From NCBI GenBank assembly GCA_946807835.1, contig OX327683.1:7941001-8005000 (forward strand): DNA of 64,000 bases. Reading direction: 5' to 3'. The stretch is from Ailanthus altissimus (Eukaryota > Streptophyta > Magnoliopsida > Sapindales > Simaroubaceae). Position 1 is the first letter of the stretch. Every line of letters starts with the position of its first letter. This document shows positions 21,459 to 33,178 of this stretch, piece by piece. The translations under genes were made by a program, and so were the position numbers. Below the pieces are notes generated by a model. That model was not told the origin of the DNA, searched no databases, and saw only the letters and a list, made by a program, of their open reading frames with translations.

Positions 21459-21955
21459 GATTCGTATTTTTCATCCTACTTGGAAACTATTACGGAGGCT
21501 GAGTATACTGCATTTCAAGAGAATGCGAGACGAATAATTTATCTTGACAACCTCACACCATAAGTTATTGAATGTATTCTCAAAATTACTTTTAATCAAT
21601 TTGGGTCAGAAGAAAATGTTCAATTTATTCCTAAATACATAAAATTAAGGAACATCCCATAATGTACTTTGATAAAGACGAAAAACGTTGAGCAAGAAAA
21701 AGTCATTGTCTCATATATGGCTAAGTTTCCTTACATGATGTTGAGAATGCCCAAGCCTATAAGGGCGTGTGTTACCAAAGCGAAAATGTTTGATAATTGC
21801 CCAATAAAGTTTGGTCGAAGAACAAAATTTCATTGGTTGCAACCTAATGATCTTGATTTTGAGGTAGCACAAAAGTTAAAGCGTCTTATCTAAAAACATG
21901 CTGCTTAAACTTCAACAGTACTCAATGTAAATTAATCATAAATGTTTAAAGAATT
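21459..21955 (+). pseudogene. Captured RRM-protein gene fragment (AIPP1/EDM3-like)
   Basis: One reading frame is nearly open, with few stops. It starts at about D-S-Y-F-S-S-Y and runs through E-Y-T-A-F-Q-E, then an RRM-like R-I-I-Y-L-D-N-L-T-P, F-N-Q-F-G, N-V-Q-F-I-P, R-N-I-P, M-P-K-P-I-R-A, D-N-C-P-I-K, H-W-L-Q-P-N-D and F-E-V-A-Q-K-L-K-R-L-I. The uninterrupted part is 21669-21893. The order matches a plant RRM protein that I recall as ASI1-immunoprecipitated protein 1 (AIPP1/EDM3), which works with ASI1 and EDM2 in chromatin-dependent RNA processing. The family name is from memory and should be searched. The stops at former Gln codons suggest decay. It lies inside the foldback element, so it looks like a captured fragment. 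Confidence 0.5.
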
Positions 21956-23283
21956 CTATTAGAATTAGCGAATTGTCTCAAGTCCATACTATAATTAATA
22001 AAAATTATAGATGTCTAAAGAATTTTATTACGAAGTCATCTCAAAATGATAATACTACTTTGACATTATCTTGTTAACAAATTTTATCTTCTTTCATAGA
22101 CCATCTTTTTTGACCATGTCTATATGCTCGACTTATAACTTGTATTTCCACTAATTTGTTCTACACAATATCTAGCAACATAACTCTTAAAGCTCCCACA
22201 AGATTTATGCCTTCACGAAAAGTTTTGTTAAGGTAAGTAATATTCTCACTTCACTCGCTGGATGATTTTTTATTTTTTTTCATTAACAAGTTTATTAAAT
22301 AATCTATAACTAGATCCTAAGATCTCTTTATCTCTCGTCTATAAGTACAACTTCACAATTTAGATAAGGTGTATTCTTCCTTCCCTATGTTTCATCCTGT
22401 TCATTAAACTGGTAGCATTACCATTTTCTTTTTTGGACAACTCTAGCTTGTTCAAATAACAAAAGGTAACCTAAACCATGTAGACGACGCAACATTTAAT
22501 AGTGTATTTAATTACTTTTTAGATAGTATCAATGCACAGAACATTGCAAAAAAGATTCACATAGAAATTATTTAATTACTTTTGGCACATGACTTTTCAG
22601 ATGATTATTTTTATTATTATTATGTATATAATAATAGTTAATATAATTTTATCTATATAAATATTGATGATATTACTTTCTTCGTTCCAAAAAATTTCTT
22701 CGCTTAGGGTTTCAGATTTATCATATTTTTTATTGTTTCAATAGGCCTTATTCAGATGAAATTTAAAGGGAATGACCCTTAAAGGCGGATAGTCTTACCA
22801 TGCCCGACCTTACCAAGTGTGGTAATCCCACTAAGTTTTATAGGGTATACAGTTAATATGGTTGACCTAGATGACCATTAAATACGCATAAGAATAGTTG
22901 TGGGACATAGTTTATAGGAGACGTTATTGCATCGACTCTTAGGCACATTATAAATTTATAAAACCCGAAAAAACATGATAAAGGTATGTATTTGTATAAA
23001 ATATGGTGTTGTATCTCTTGATGACGGAATTTTAAAAGAGAATGACATCATTTCTCTTAGACATAGGTATGTATTCGCTTATTACTAAGATGTTGGTTGC
23101 TTTTATAAGTTAAAGTCAGTTTCATACTTTTCTTTGAATTACATCTATTAAAAAATTTTAAGGGCAGATTAGTGTATGCATAGTTATAATCAATAGTGTT
23201 AGTTGATAATTAGAATAACTAAACATGATCTTGGTTGATGAATTTTCTTTTTCAAGAATCCTACAATATGTTTTCTAGTTGAA

Positions 23284-23491
23284 ATGTCTATATCTCCTAA
23301 AATTATAGAATTATTGAAACTCATTAATGAATTGAAGTTGAAGTTAAATAAGATTATAGTGTCAATAGAGAAATGTAAAAAAAACTCGTAAGAAGGCTTT
23401 GAAGAAGCTTCATATGATAGAATGTGAATATAACATGTTCATTGATGATATCAAACAGAAACTCACATATCTTTGTAATTTGGAGAGATGA
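23284..23491 (+). pseudogene. Decayed coiled-coil ORF in the right arm
   Basis: Reads outward toward the right end. It shares I-E-L-L-K-L-I-N-E-L-K near its start and, after a stop and a frameshift around 23389, K-A-L-K-K-L-H-M-I-E-C-E-Y-N-M-F with the left-arm frame at 20975-21229. It ends at the equivalent N-L-E-R stop. Confidence 0.55.
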
Positions 23492-24084
23492 AAATGATAT
23501 GATTTTGTGTTTATAAGTTGTTATTGTAAATTGTTATATAGTGAAAATTTTTAAAAAATATATTTTGTTAAGAGGAAAAAAAATAGTTCACTATATTGTT
23601 TAATTATTTAATTACTAATTGTTTAATTTATTTAATTATTATTAAAAAATTTAAAAACAAATTAAATAATTAAATATATTAATAACTATATTTTATTTAA
23701 TAAATTTAAAGTAACAACTAAAATTATATTAATAATATAATATTAATTAAAAAATTACTAAATTAATTTAATTTCAAATGAAAATAAATTTAATTAAAAA
23801 AATTTTAAATTGTGTACTAAGTGAGCCACAAGCGTGCTTATTTTGTTTTTTTTTTTAACTTTTCAAACTATTATTTTACCTATTTTTTTATAAAATTTGT
23901 TTATTTAAGAGAAAAAAAATTATAAATATTTAAAGTTAAGAACAAAAAAAATCTAAATTGAACCTTGTTTACTATAAAAAAAATTAAAAATTTTGTAGTT
24001 GAATAAAAGGAATACCTATAAAATTGATTTCCAATTTTCGAAAATTCCCTTCAATTTATACACTGAAACGAAGCTCTTCATTGA

Positions 24085-24294
24085 ATGGTAGTATCCACGA
24101 CAAAGAAAAATGTCAGCGATGACTCTAACGCGCCAGCAGCTCGTTCACTCTCCGTCTCCCGCCGTTATCTTATCAAAATTCCGTCAGTCCTCCTCCTCGT
24201 CGTCCAATTGCTATCGTCCACGTGGCGTTCGCAAGTTCTCCACAACGCCACCTCCTCTATGCTCCCGCTCCGACCAGATTGTGACTCGGAGTAG
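24085..24294 (+). other. Overlapping upstream ORF at the aminopeptidase start
   Basis: An ATG 25 bp before the main start opens a different frame of 69 codons that runs past the main ATG. If transcription starts upstream of 24085, it could reduce translation of the aminopeptidase. The main ATG has A at -3; the upstream one has T at -3 and G at +4, a weaker context. No evidence it makes a protein. Confidence 0.4.
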
Positions 24295-27200
24295 TTCGTC
24301 TTCGATAGTCGGAGATCTTCTCGACTATCTGAACGAATCTTGGACTCCATTTCACGCAACCGGTATTGCTCGTAAACAAATGCTGTCGTCTTTTTTGGTT
24401 TTTGCTCATGTCTATCTATTTATGAAAATTAATAAATTGCAATTTGTTTGTTTCTAATTCTGTCCGTTGCTACAGCTGAAGCGAAACGACAACTGATTGC
24501 TGCGGGTTTTGAATTGCTGAATGAGAATGATGAGTGGCAGCTCAAGCCTGGAGGACGATACTTCTTTACTCGGAACATGTCCTGTTTGGTTGCTTTTGCT
24601 GTCGGAGAAAAGTCAGTGTTCTTCTGAAAATGCTTCTGTTTTTTATTTTGTACTTTTTATTTTACGGATTATTAAGGTATACTTGAATTGTTATTGTGTT
24701 TATGTTGTACTATTTAGCTGAAAAAAATAAAGAAAATTGCGTTTTTCAGAATTGATAGAACCTTTTTGGAGTTTTTTTTGAGATAACCTTAAATCTGTTT
24801 TTGACCATTAGGAATTGCTAAATTGAATTTTTCTGTTATATTGTTTGTACAGGTATAGTATTGGTAATGGTTTTCACATTATTGCTGCACACACTGATAG
24901 TCCATGTCTCAAACTTAAACCAAAGTCTGCATCATCGAAATCTGGTTATCTGATGGTGAATGTGCAAACTTATGGAGGTGGTTTATGGCATACTTGGTTT
25001 GATAGAGACTTAAGCGTTGCAGGAAGGGTAATACTGAGAAGTAGTGATGGTTCTTTTTTGCACAAGCTTGTCAAAGTGAGAAGACCCCTGCTACGAGTAC
25101 CCACATTGGCCATTCATCTTGATCGGTTAGTTTGCTGCTGCTTCCTTATCTTTATAGGACTTGATTTTGAAACACACAAGTTGATTGGAATTGAAATCTA
25201 AATGGTTGTTGTTGACTGTAATAAACTCTTCAAGATTCAGTAATATAATTCACAAATAAAAAAACAAAACAAAACAAAAAAATTAGATTTTCTCTCTATA
25301 GAAGATGTTTAGGTGCCTTGTATTGATCTGTATGCAAATACAAAGGAATAATGAAGAGAAAGATGAACAAATTACTGGGTGCACTTTGTGTACTTGGTTA
25401 TATATTAATGGGCTTTCCTTGTATGCTTTGAAGGTTATTTGCTTTCATCTTATGGACTAGTATCCACACACTCACTTATTCAATTTACTTGTTCTTCTTT
25501 TGTTTGTTTAGCACAGCACTGTGAACAAGGATGGATTCAAACCAAATCTAGAGACTCAACTGATCCCACTACTTGCAACCAAATCAGAGGAAACATCTCT
25601 AGAGCCCAAAGAGAAAAGTAGTGGATCATCTTCCAAAGCTTCTCACCATCCACAGCTTATGCAGGTATCTCTTTGGACTTTTATACCATCAATCAGGAAG
25701 TAAAGGGAAGGTAACTATAAGACATTTTTTGAAGGTTGGACATTGAGCTTACCCGTTGACTGTTCCTTTTTTGGAGCGAAAGAGGGAACCTCATGAAACC
25801 ATTTCAACAAAGCTAAAAACCTTTTAAACTTAAGGGTATTATGGTATGTAAAATGTAAAATCATGAAGCTTCTTGAGACAATTAAAATGGAATTATTTGA
25901 TGCATACATGATCCCACCTGTCTTTAGATGATCTTAACCATTCAATTTACTTCTCTTGACTTGCAAATCTACAAGATTGGACCTTCAAGATGATTGGTGT
26001 TGTTCTGCACTGATCTGTAACATGTATTGCTGTGTTGTTGGCTGACTGGTTTTATGGACTTCCCAGTTGGTTATGTTAGATTCTGTACAATGTTCACCGC
26101 TTCACTACTCGTGTGATACAATAAGCAATTAATGTGAAATACAATGCAATAGGTGGTATAGTTGGGGTATTGATCTTAATTTTATTTGTTTAAACTAATT
26201 TGCAGATTTTGTCAAAAGAGGTCGGCTGTGGCATTGATGACATAGTGAGTATCGAGCTGAATATTTGTGATACACAACCTAGCTGCCTTGGAGGTGCAAA
26301 CAATGAATTTATATTTTCTGGAAGATTAGATAATCTTGCTTCAAGTTATTGTGGTCTGAGAGCTCTGATTGATTCATGTGGATCACCTAGCGAATTATCT
26401 AGTGAACATGCTGTTCGGATGGTTGCTTTATTTGATAATGAAGAGGTAAATCCGTATCTAAAATTTGTGACCTTACACAAAATTATTCATTCTCTGTATG
26501 CTTATTGAGAGAATGTTCTTCCTTCCCCTTATTCCTTCTGCTTAAACAATCCAGTTAAATGGTGTAAGTAGTTACTCTTCTGATTTAGATGTCAAATGTT
26601 TACACGCTTCAGTGTTATCCTCAGTCTATGAAACATCTATGCCTGTTTGATTCTGCTCAATCAGCAAGTTTGTAATCCAAGGAACTATTATGTGTTAGAA
26701 CATTTACCTGCTAATGCATTTTTTTCTTCTTCATCATCTTCTAGAGACTATCATTATCTGTAGAGTGAGATAACAAGTCGAAATGCATGTTGAGAACAGT
26801 TGGTAGAAATTATATTTCATTATCTCAAAGGTAGCAGAAGATGAGTAATCCAGGGCCACTAGTTTGTTATTTTGTAGAAACACGATATCATTCAAAAGTA
26901 GTTTCGCAAAAATCAGACGTTTCTTCATGTTGCATAATTCAAGTTCTGTTTCGAATTTTTCTAATTGTTAATATTGAGAGTTGATGATATGCAGTTCCCT
27001 AGCTGGATTGGCTAGTTTAGAAAAGTTATTTCTAAGTTTTGAGTTATCTGACAGGTGGGTTCAGATTCATATCAAGGAGCTGGTGCACCAACCATGTTTC
27101 AGGCTATAAGACGCATTGCTGGTTCCTTAGCTAATGAGCATGTCATCGAGAATGCTTTTGAGCGCGCAATTCTCCACTCTTTTCTTGGTAAGGTTCTGCA

Positions 27201-29557
27201 AAATATTTTGATTATGGTGTGTTTGGACTTATACCAGTTCTTCTGTTTCATTACTGTGGTACCTCTATTTTTATCTTGAAGTGACTCTCACTTGTTTTCC
27301 TTTTCTACTTCTAAATTTTAAGGTGTTTCATTTGCTGTTATTCAAATATGACCTGGATAAGGGTATAAATTATTACAAGGATGAGGTGTTAAAACATTTG
27401 GAAATCCAAAAAACCTGGAATATAATCTGCACTAATCCTTGTTTACATATCTATTATGCAATTCTTTATCAATATGATCAGTAATCCTTCTTTCTGGGCT
27501 GCCCTCTTCATATAGTGTCTGCAGACATGGCCCATGGAGTTCACCCGAATTTCACTGAGAAGCATGAAGAACACCATCGGCCGGAAATGCACAAGGGTCT
27601 TGTCATCAAGCACAATGCAAACCAGCGCTATGCTACAAGTGGCGTGACAGCTTTTCTTTTTAGAGAGATAGCAAAAATCCATAACCTTCCAACTCAGGTA
27701 ACTGCCACTTGAGTCATTGTAGCGGCAGAAAGAAAAGAAAATTTTTAAGTTTTTTTACTTGCCTTTACCACTTTTCTGTGTAATTATGAAAATTCTTGTA
27801 GGCACTTTATTCCATCACACAACAATACGGACATAAAGAGTGAATTGTGGTCTCTCTTCAAACACTTGTTCATTAAGACTAACCCTAACCTTGATAATGT
27901 AAAATGTGCCCCTTTTTCAGTTTTCAAATTTTAAATTTTCATTATTTGAGCCCTTAAAAGCTAATGCAAAAGCCTTAATTTTTGAGGTGAACCCATCTAC
28001 TGCATACATCCAGTGGTTAGCAAGCAACCTAGCTCTAGTTTAGATTAAAGCTATTGACTAATTCAGAACTATAATTCCACTTGTTTAAAATTCATAATTT
28101 CATAAAGAGATCCTGCAAAGATTGGTGAGATTTTATTTGATTCATGCAACTTCGATATCTGACTAATATTAATGCTAACCTCTTATACCTACAACCACTC
28201 AATCGAGAGTAAAAATCAGATTGTGGGAATCATTATATGTCCTTGTCAAGGCATTAATTAACGTGTTTTGACAGACTTGTAAACAATGTACATTTGAAGT
28301 CCATTTCACAAGTAGTAAGTCAACTCTTAGGAGGTAAAACATTTTCACTTGAGTTGATAGAAATTTAAAACCAAATACAGCATGGCTTGTCTGATGACCC
28401 TTGGGTTAGGTTCTCAAACTGGACCTGATGTATAAAAGTAGATTTGTGTTCTTAGAGAATTGGATGATACATATGTTTTTGCTAGACACCTGTTAGTAAG
28501 CATAAATGATATAAATCAGTTTGAAACATCTCATGCTTTTGTAAAATAACCTTCCCTTTACTTTGAAATTTTTTTTTTTTTATCAATATTGTATGCTTGT
28601 GGACCATGATTGAGAAATTGAGATACATATTTTACTCATTGTATGTTCACATTTTCTAGTTTTTAGGTTGAAGTTACATTACAGACTTCATAAACTTTCA
28701 AAACTCTACTTCCATGTAGGAATTTGTGGTAAGAAACGATATGGGATGTGGATCCACTATTGGGCCCATACTAGCCTCTGGGGTTGGCATTCGTACTGTT
28801 GATTGTGGCATTGCTCAGCTTTCAATGCACAGGTATTGAATTAATTTCTAGTTGATTTGGGGTGGATGAATGATGAAATCTACATATTTTTTCATACAAG
28901 GGGAAAATGTTTTGGGGTTAGGTCCAATCAACTTTCAGTGTTTTTTTCTTTTCTAAATGATTGACTATAATATACTGACTTCCTTCTATGGTACCACTTG
29001 TGCAATTTTATAATATTAGTAACAGCTGATACCTGGAGCATTTATAATTGTATACATCACAGCATATTAAGTAGAGATATACAAGATTTAATACTCTGAA
29101 TCTAACATATCAGGCATATTTGAATGTTCGGTTTAATACACTGTTGCAATTTTGATTCCATATTGACTTCTGTTTCATTGACTCAGGATATCAGCATTAC
29201 GTGATGATCTGTCATATTATTGAAAATAGAATACCATTTATCTGTTCGCTAAACAATTTTAGCTGGGTCCTCTTTCTATTAGTGCCATGCAATAAATATG
29301 AAGCAAATAGCCACTTACGTACTTTTTGCTGGTTCCAGCAGACTATTATCTTCTTATGATGCTGATAAAGTTTATCTCATAATTTGACATGGAAACACTG
29401 CCTTCTATTTTTATTCATTTAAATGACTTTTGCATCCTTTATTTGCAGTGTGAGAGAGATTTGCGGGACCAAAGATATAGACATTGCTTACAGACATTTC
29501 AAGGCTTTTTACCAAACTTTCTCCAGCATAGACAGAAAGCTAATTATAGATTATTAG
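24110..29557 (+). CDS. DAP: Aspartyl aminopeptidase, M18 family (plastid/mitochondrial type)
   Basis: Zinc aminopeptidase releasing N-terminal Asp/Glu from peptides. Nine exons: 24110-24362, 24476-24611, 24853-25125, 25517-25664, 26206-26445, 27055-27187, 27516-27697, 28720-28832, 29449-29557, giving 528 residues. All introns are GT..AG and phases join without a stop. The first ~60 residues are rich in Ser and Arg, as in a transit peptide, and match the longer plant isoform (Arabidopsis At5g04710) rather than the cytosolic one. Catalytic features: A-H-T-D-S-P at 142-147 (zinc ligand H143, D145), G-R-L-D-N with bridging D312, N-E-E-V with E349/E350, S-A-D-M-A-H with D398, and L-S-M-H-S with H492. 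All expected residues are present, so the enzyme should be active. An out-of-frame ATG at 24085 overlaps the start. The foldback element ends just upstream. Confidence 0.93.
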
Positions 29558-29747
29558 TAAGTTTTAACTTGTGGAATCGGTAATATTTTGCTTGTTTGCA
29601 AAAAAAAAGGTTCATTTATTCATTTCATCATCCATCTCTATTGTTCAGAAATACATCATAATTCCAAAAATATAAGTATTTTGTACCCAACATGATGAAT
29701 AGACTCTTTTGGGAGTGGGTGTAAACAATCAATTGAATCTTAGCTGA

Positions 29748-29972
29748 TCAATTATTGTTTCTGGAATTGATGGATTTTGAGGAGGAAGCTGAGCTAACAT
29801 TCCGTTCCAAGTTGTGGTTTGATTTTGAATACCCTTTTGATAGTTTCTGCTTCAGCTCAGACAACAAAGCCTGGTTCTCCTGATTGAGCTGTTGAGCCCT
29901 CTTCCTCAGTTTCTCATTTTCTTGAATTATGTAGCAGTTCTGCAAGTATAGTTGTGTGTTTAGCTTCTCCAT
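29748..29972 (-). CDS. ZPR3: LITTLE ZIPPER microprotein (ZPR3-like)
   Basis: A 74-residue protein starting M-E-K-L-N-T-Q-L-Y-L-Q-N-C-Y-I, followed by E-N-E-K-L-R-K-R-A, L-N-Q-E-N-Q-A-L-L and L-K-Q-K-L-S-K, then a Ser/Asn-rich tail. This is the diagnostic leucine-zipper core of LITTLE ZIPPER proteins, which dimerise with HD-ZIP III factors through the zipper and block their DNA binding, in leaf polarity and shoot-meristem control. Length matches ZPR3/ZPR4 (about 67-75 aa) and lacks the longer N-terminus of ZPR1/2. The frame stays open to 30023, but a 3' splice site (TTTCAG at about 29995-30000 on the minus strand) suggests the extra codons are intronic, so the start at 29972 is used. It lies 190 bp from the end of the aminopeptidase gene, in convergent orientation. 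Confidence 0.92.
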   Translation of the reverse strand: MEKLNTQLYLQNCYIIQENEKLRKRAQQLNQENQALLSELKQKLSKGYSKSNHNLERNVSSASSSKSINSRNNN

Positions 29973-30023
29973 AACTGGGCTGCTTCTCCTTTCCCTGAAA
30001 TCACATGCACAGCCATAATACAA

Positions 30024-30754
30024 TCAAACGATTTTGCAAAATTAAGATATGTTTTTTTGCTTGGCTTTGAAAAAAGTAAAGTGTAAGCCAATAAAATGGC
30101 TGTGTTTTTAGCTGCTGAAGAAAAAAGTAGTGAAGCAACTCAAACATGGCTTTGAGATTTAAAGAGTAGAAAGACACAAACCTTGTAACCTCAAGTGAAG
30201 AGGGAACTTATGAGAAAAGCATAAGCTTATTAAAGAAAAGCAAAATGAAATAAATAGATAAAAGCACTTTTGAGATATAAATAGGAAATAGAAACAAGGG
30301 ATATGAAAGATGTACATGGGGTTTTAATAAGAACAAAAACAAGAACCCACGTAAACAAAGCCATCTTGTATGCCTCTTTTCCAGTTGAGGAACTTGATTA
30401 TGGAGTTACTTTAACCGTCTGAGAATAGAAAAGAGGGGTGGATGAAAGAGATGGGTCATGATTAGAAGAGTTCACTTTTTATGAAGTTGTTAGAGCGTTG
30501 CACGTAAAAGCACTTGAGAAAAGAAAATTGCTTAGGGGGACAAAATTCGAAAGATACATCGCTATTTCATTTCATTTCTGCTTTGCTGCTTGGTAAATAC
30601 GATGTTCATGTGAATCTGACGGCAGTCTGGCTGCAATGCAACAAGGTTTATTTCTGAAATTTCATAATTCACATGAATTCGTGCTCACTTAAGATGTGTT
30701 CCAACAGTATTTTATATTTTCTTTATATATTTATATATAGAGAGAAAAAAAAAA
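30024..30754. other. Upstream region of the LITTLE ZIPPER gene
   Basis: Probably holds the 5' untranslated exon, a leader intron and the promoter of the minus-strand LITTLE ZIPPER gene. No single TATA box was assigned. Confidence 0.4.
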
Positions 30755-31100
30755 TTTTAATAGAATACGTAATTTATTATATGATGATCAATATTATCCA
30801 ATTGCATTTGTTTAATTAATTTATAATTTTTAAATATTTTCATTGTGTTACAAAATCTTAAAATATATTCAAAAGCTTTTTATATAGTGAGTGAATTACA
30901 TAACTTATTAAATCATATATATATATATAATTATTGTCTAATAAACAACACAACTCGTTATGCGATGAACAATTAAATGAGTAGCACAATTCTATAACAC
31001 ATTATAAATAATATTAAAATTATTAATTAATCAAACATCATTATATGATAATATTACTCACTTTATAATAAATTACATAACTTATTAAATTATTTTCGTA
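30755..31100. mobile_element. MITE-like foldback element
   Basis: The left part (about 30765-30870) with GTAATTTATTATATGATGAT and TTTGTTTAATTAATTTATAA is inverted in the right part (about 30995-31075) with AATCAAACATCATTATATGA and TAATAAATTAC. The central part carries a direct copy of TTACATAACTTATTAAAT found again at 31072-31089. No coding capacity. Family unknown. Confidence 0.55.
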
Positions 31101-33178
31101 CATATATAAATAATATATTTTTAATAAAACACTAGAAGGAATTCTTTTTCTTAAGGAGAACAACCATTCTCTCATTGACCATGTAGGTAAAATACAAAAG
31201 GGTAATTTGAAAATCAAACTATGGTGAAAAGCATTTAATTTTTTTAAAAAGATATTTAAATTATTTCCATTTGGGCAGGTGAATATGTATATATTTTATT
31301 AGAGGAACAAAAATTCATTTTTCTATTTTCAAGTCTAGACATACCCATTAGTCACACAACAATCAAATCTGTTTCTTTTGCTATGATTTGTTTTTCTTAT
31401 TAATAATACTACACATTTTAAATTATATTTTAAATAATAATATATTAAATAATTATTAAACAATAATATAAATTTTAAAATTATTCATTACATCTAATAA
31501 CTCCTTTACACATTATTTAAAATATAAACGTAAATGTTTGTAAAATGTGAAACATTATTCTTTTCTTTTTTTCACCATCATATGCCTTATACTTGAGCAC
31601 TTCCTACATGGTAAGCACCTCTTACATAGTTGCGGTCTCAATTTAGTACGTTCAATTTTTAATTGATTCGATCTCATTCTTTAAAAACATTTAAGAAATT
31701 AGTGCAAATTGAGAATTAACATCCGTAAATAACTAATGATACATGATTGCTTAAAGGAACTTCCCAATTCGCAAGTGATATTAGACAATGTAAGTCCTGC
31801 ACGTACATATTTTCTTACCTATTTAAGCTGCCCTACAAAGGTTGCTTAAATTTCAGACCAAAAAGGCATCCCATCTGTCCATTTCCTTGAACATTGAGCT
31901 GAAAATTGCTTACTTGAAACCAATCCAAAACCAGAACTACGATTTACAAAACAATCCAAGACATAGGTTCTACTTGTCTGTACAGTTAAGATTAGTCCTA
32001 CATATAAAATTTTTGCTTTTGATTACCACCTCTCATTCACAGGAAAAAACCAAGCAAATTTAAATGAGCCAACAAATATTCCAAAACACAGTTTTTAAAC
32101 CAGCATTACACCCGGAAATTCTAACCTTTGCATCTCCATCTGGAGCTTTCAACCTCAGATGTTTACATCAAATCTGGTTTGCTTGCTTCCCAGTCCGATG
32201 AACTGGGTCCAAAGCTCACAGTTCAACATGCACCTCTAGACCATGGCAATCACCAGCGTCTAAACAAGAAGTTGCCAGAGTTATGTTGGGGGCTCATTAA
32301 CTAGCACCAGAACCATTTCAATCTTCCTTATGTTACCCTGGTTTGCTCCTGTACGTGACTGCCACCTGAACTTGCCATACCCAGTGGGGTCAAATATGAT
32401 CAGAAAACAAATGCCATATTAAAAAGATAATAAACCACTCGAGACTTTCAGATAACAACATTTCCAGGTAATATGTCCATGTAACAGATCCATCCAAGTA
32501 CAAACTAAATCAAGTATTCATATGGTACATAATGCTTCTCATTTCTGCATTGGTGAAGCATAAACAGCGAGCATCTGATCTTTCATCAAACGAAGATGGC
32601 AGCAAGCACACCAAATCTTTGACAAGCCAGACACGATTGCCAGCTCTTAAGAGAGAAATCCTTCCACCATATTTCTTTTAGCTCCCCTTGATGCTGTAGA
32701 AAGGTATAATGGGTATTATAATTCATTTTGTTTACATTTTAATTCCAAGCAAAAAACTCGGACTAATAAATTAATAATTTTTGGGTTGTGTTGTGTTTGG
32801 CATCAATGAAAAAGGAGGTGACAGAAGAAGGGGTATCAGAGATCCATACCTTATTGAAATCAATGCATATCTAACCAGCTACCACATTAGATGTATTCGT
32901 CATCATCTGAGGCAAAACAGATCTCTCAGCTCATCCGTTCAATGGATCCTCAAAAACAACTGAGCTTCTGATCTTACATCAAGGACAAAGCTCCAACTGA
33001 AACCGAGAATGGTGGAATGGGTTAATAACAGTGTCCATTACAAAGAGTACCATTCCAGTCCACCTCGGCTCTATATGCCTGCACTCCTGCCAGTTGAGAT
33101 ATCCATGCAACAGGATATCATCCATTATATTGCAAGCTCGAGTTCCAGCTGGCAGAGTGCAGGCGTGGCCCAAGCCCC
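31101..33178. other. 3' flank of the R3H-SUZ gene
   Basis: 31101-31850 is AT-rich, with a weak inverted repeat at about 31409-31550. From about 31850 to 33178 the composition is gene-like without a long frame. The region is best read as a long, possibly spliced 3' untranslated region of the minus-strand R3H-SUZ gene; CTACAG near 32700 on the minus strand could be an intron end. Transcript evidence would decide. Confidence 0.4.

Larger units (their letters stand above)
20251..24027. mobile_element. Large foldback (long-TIR) element with captured gene fragment, Pack-MULE-like
   Basis: The arms are imperfect inverted repeats of roughly 0.75-1 kb: left 20251-21240 and right 23270-24027. Matching pairs include TCAATTTTAC at the left end against TAAAATTGA at the right, GGAATTCC against GGAATACC, AATTTAGACATTTTT against its complement near 23950, TTAATATAATTTTAGTTGTT, and the coiled-coil frames described separately. 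The ~2-kb interior contains an RRM-type gene fragment (21459-21955). No transposase is visible. Long TIRs plus a host gene fragment are typical of Pack-MULEs, but no 9-bp target duplication was established, so the superfamily is an inference. The right end lies about 80 bp upstream of the aspartyl aminopeptidase ATG. Confidence 0.72.
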
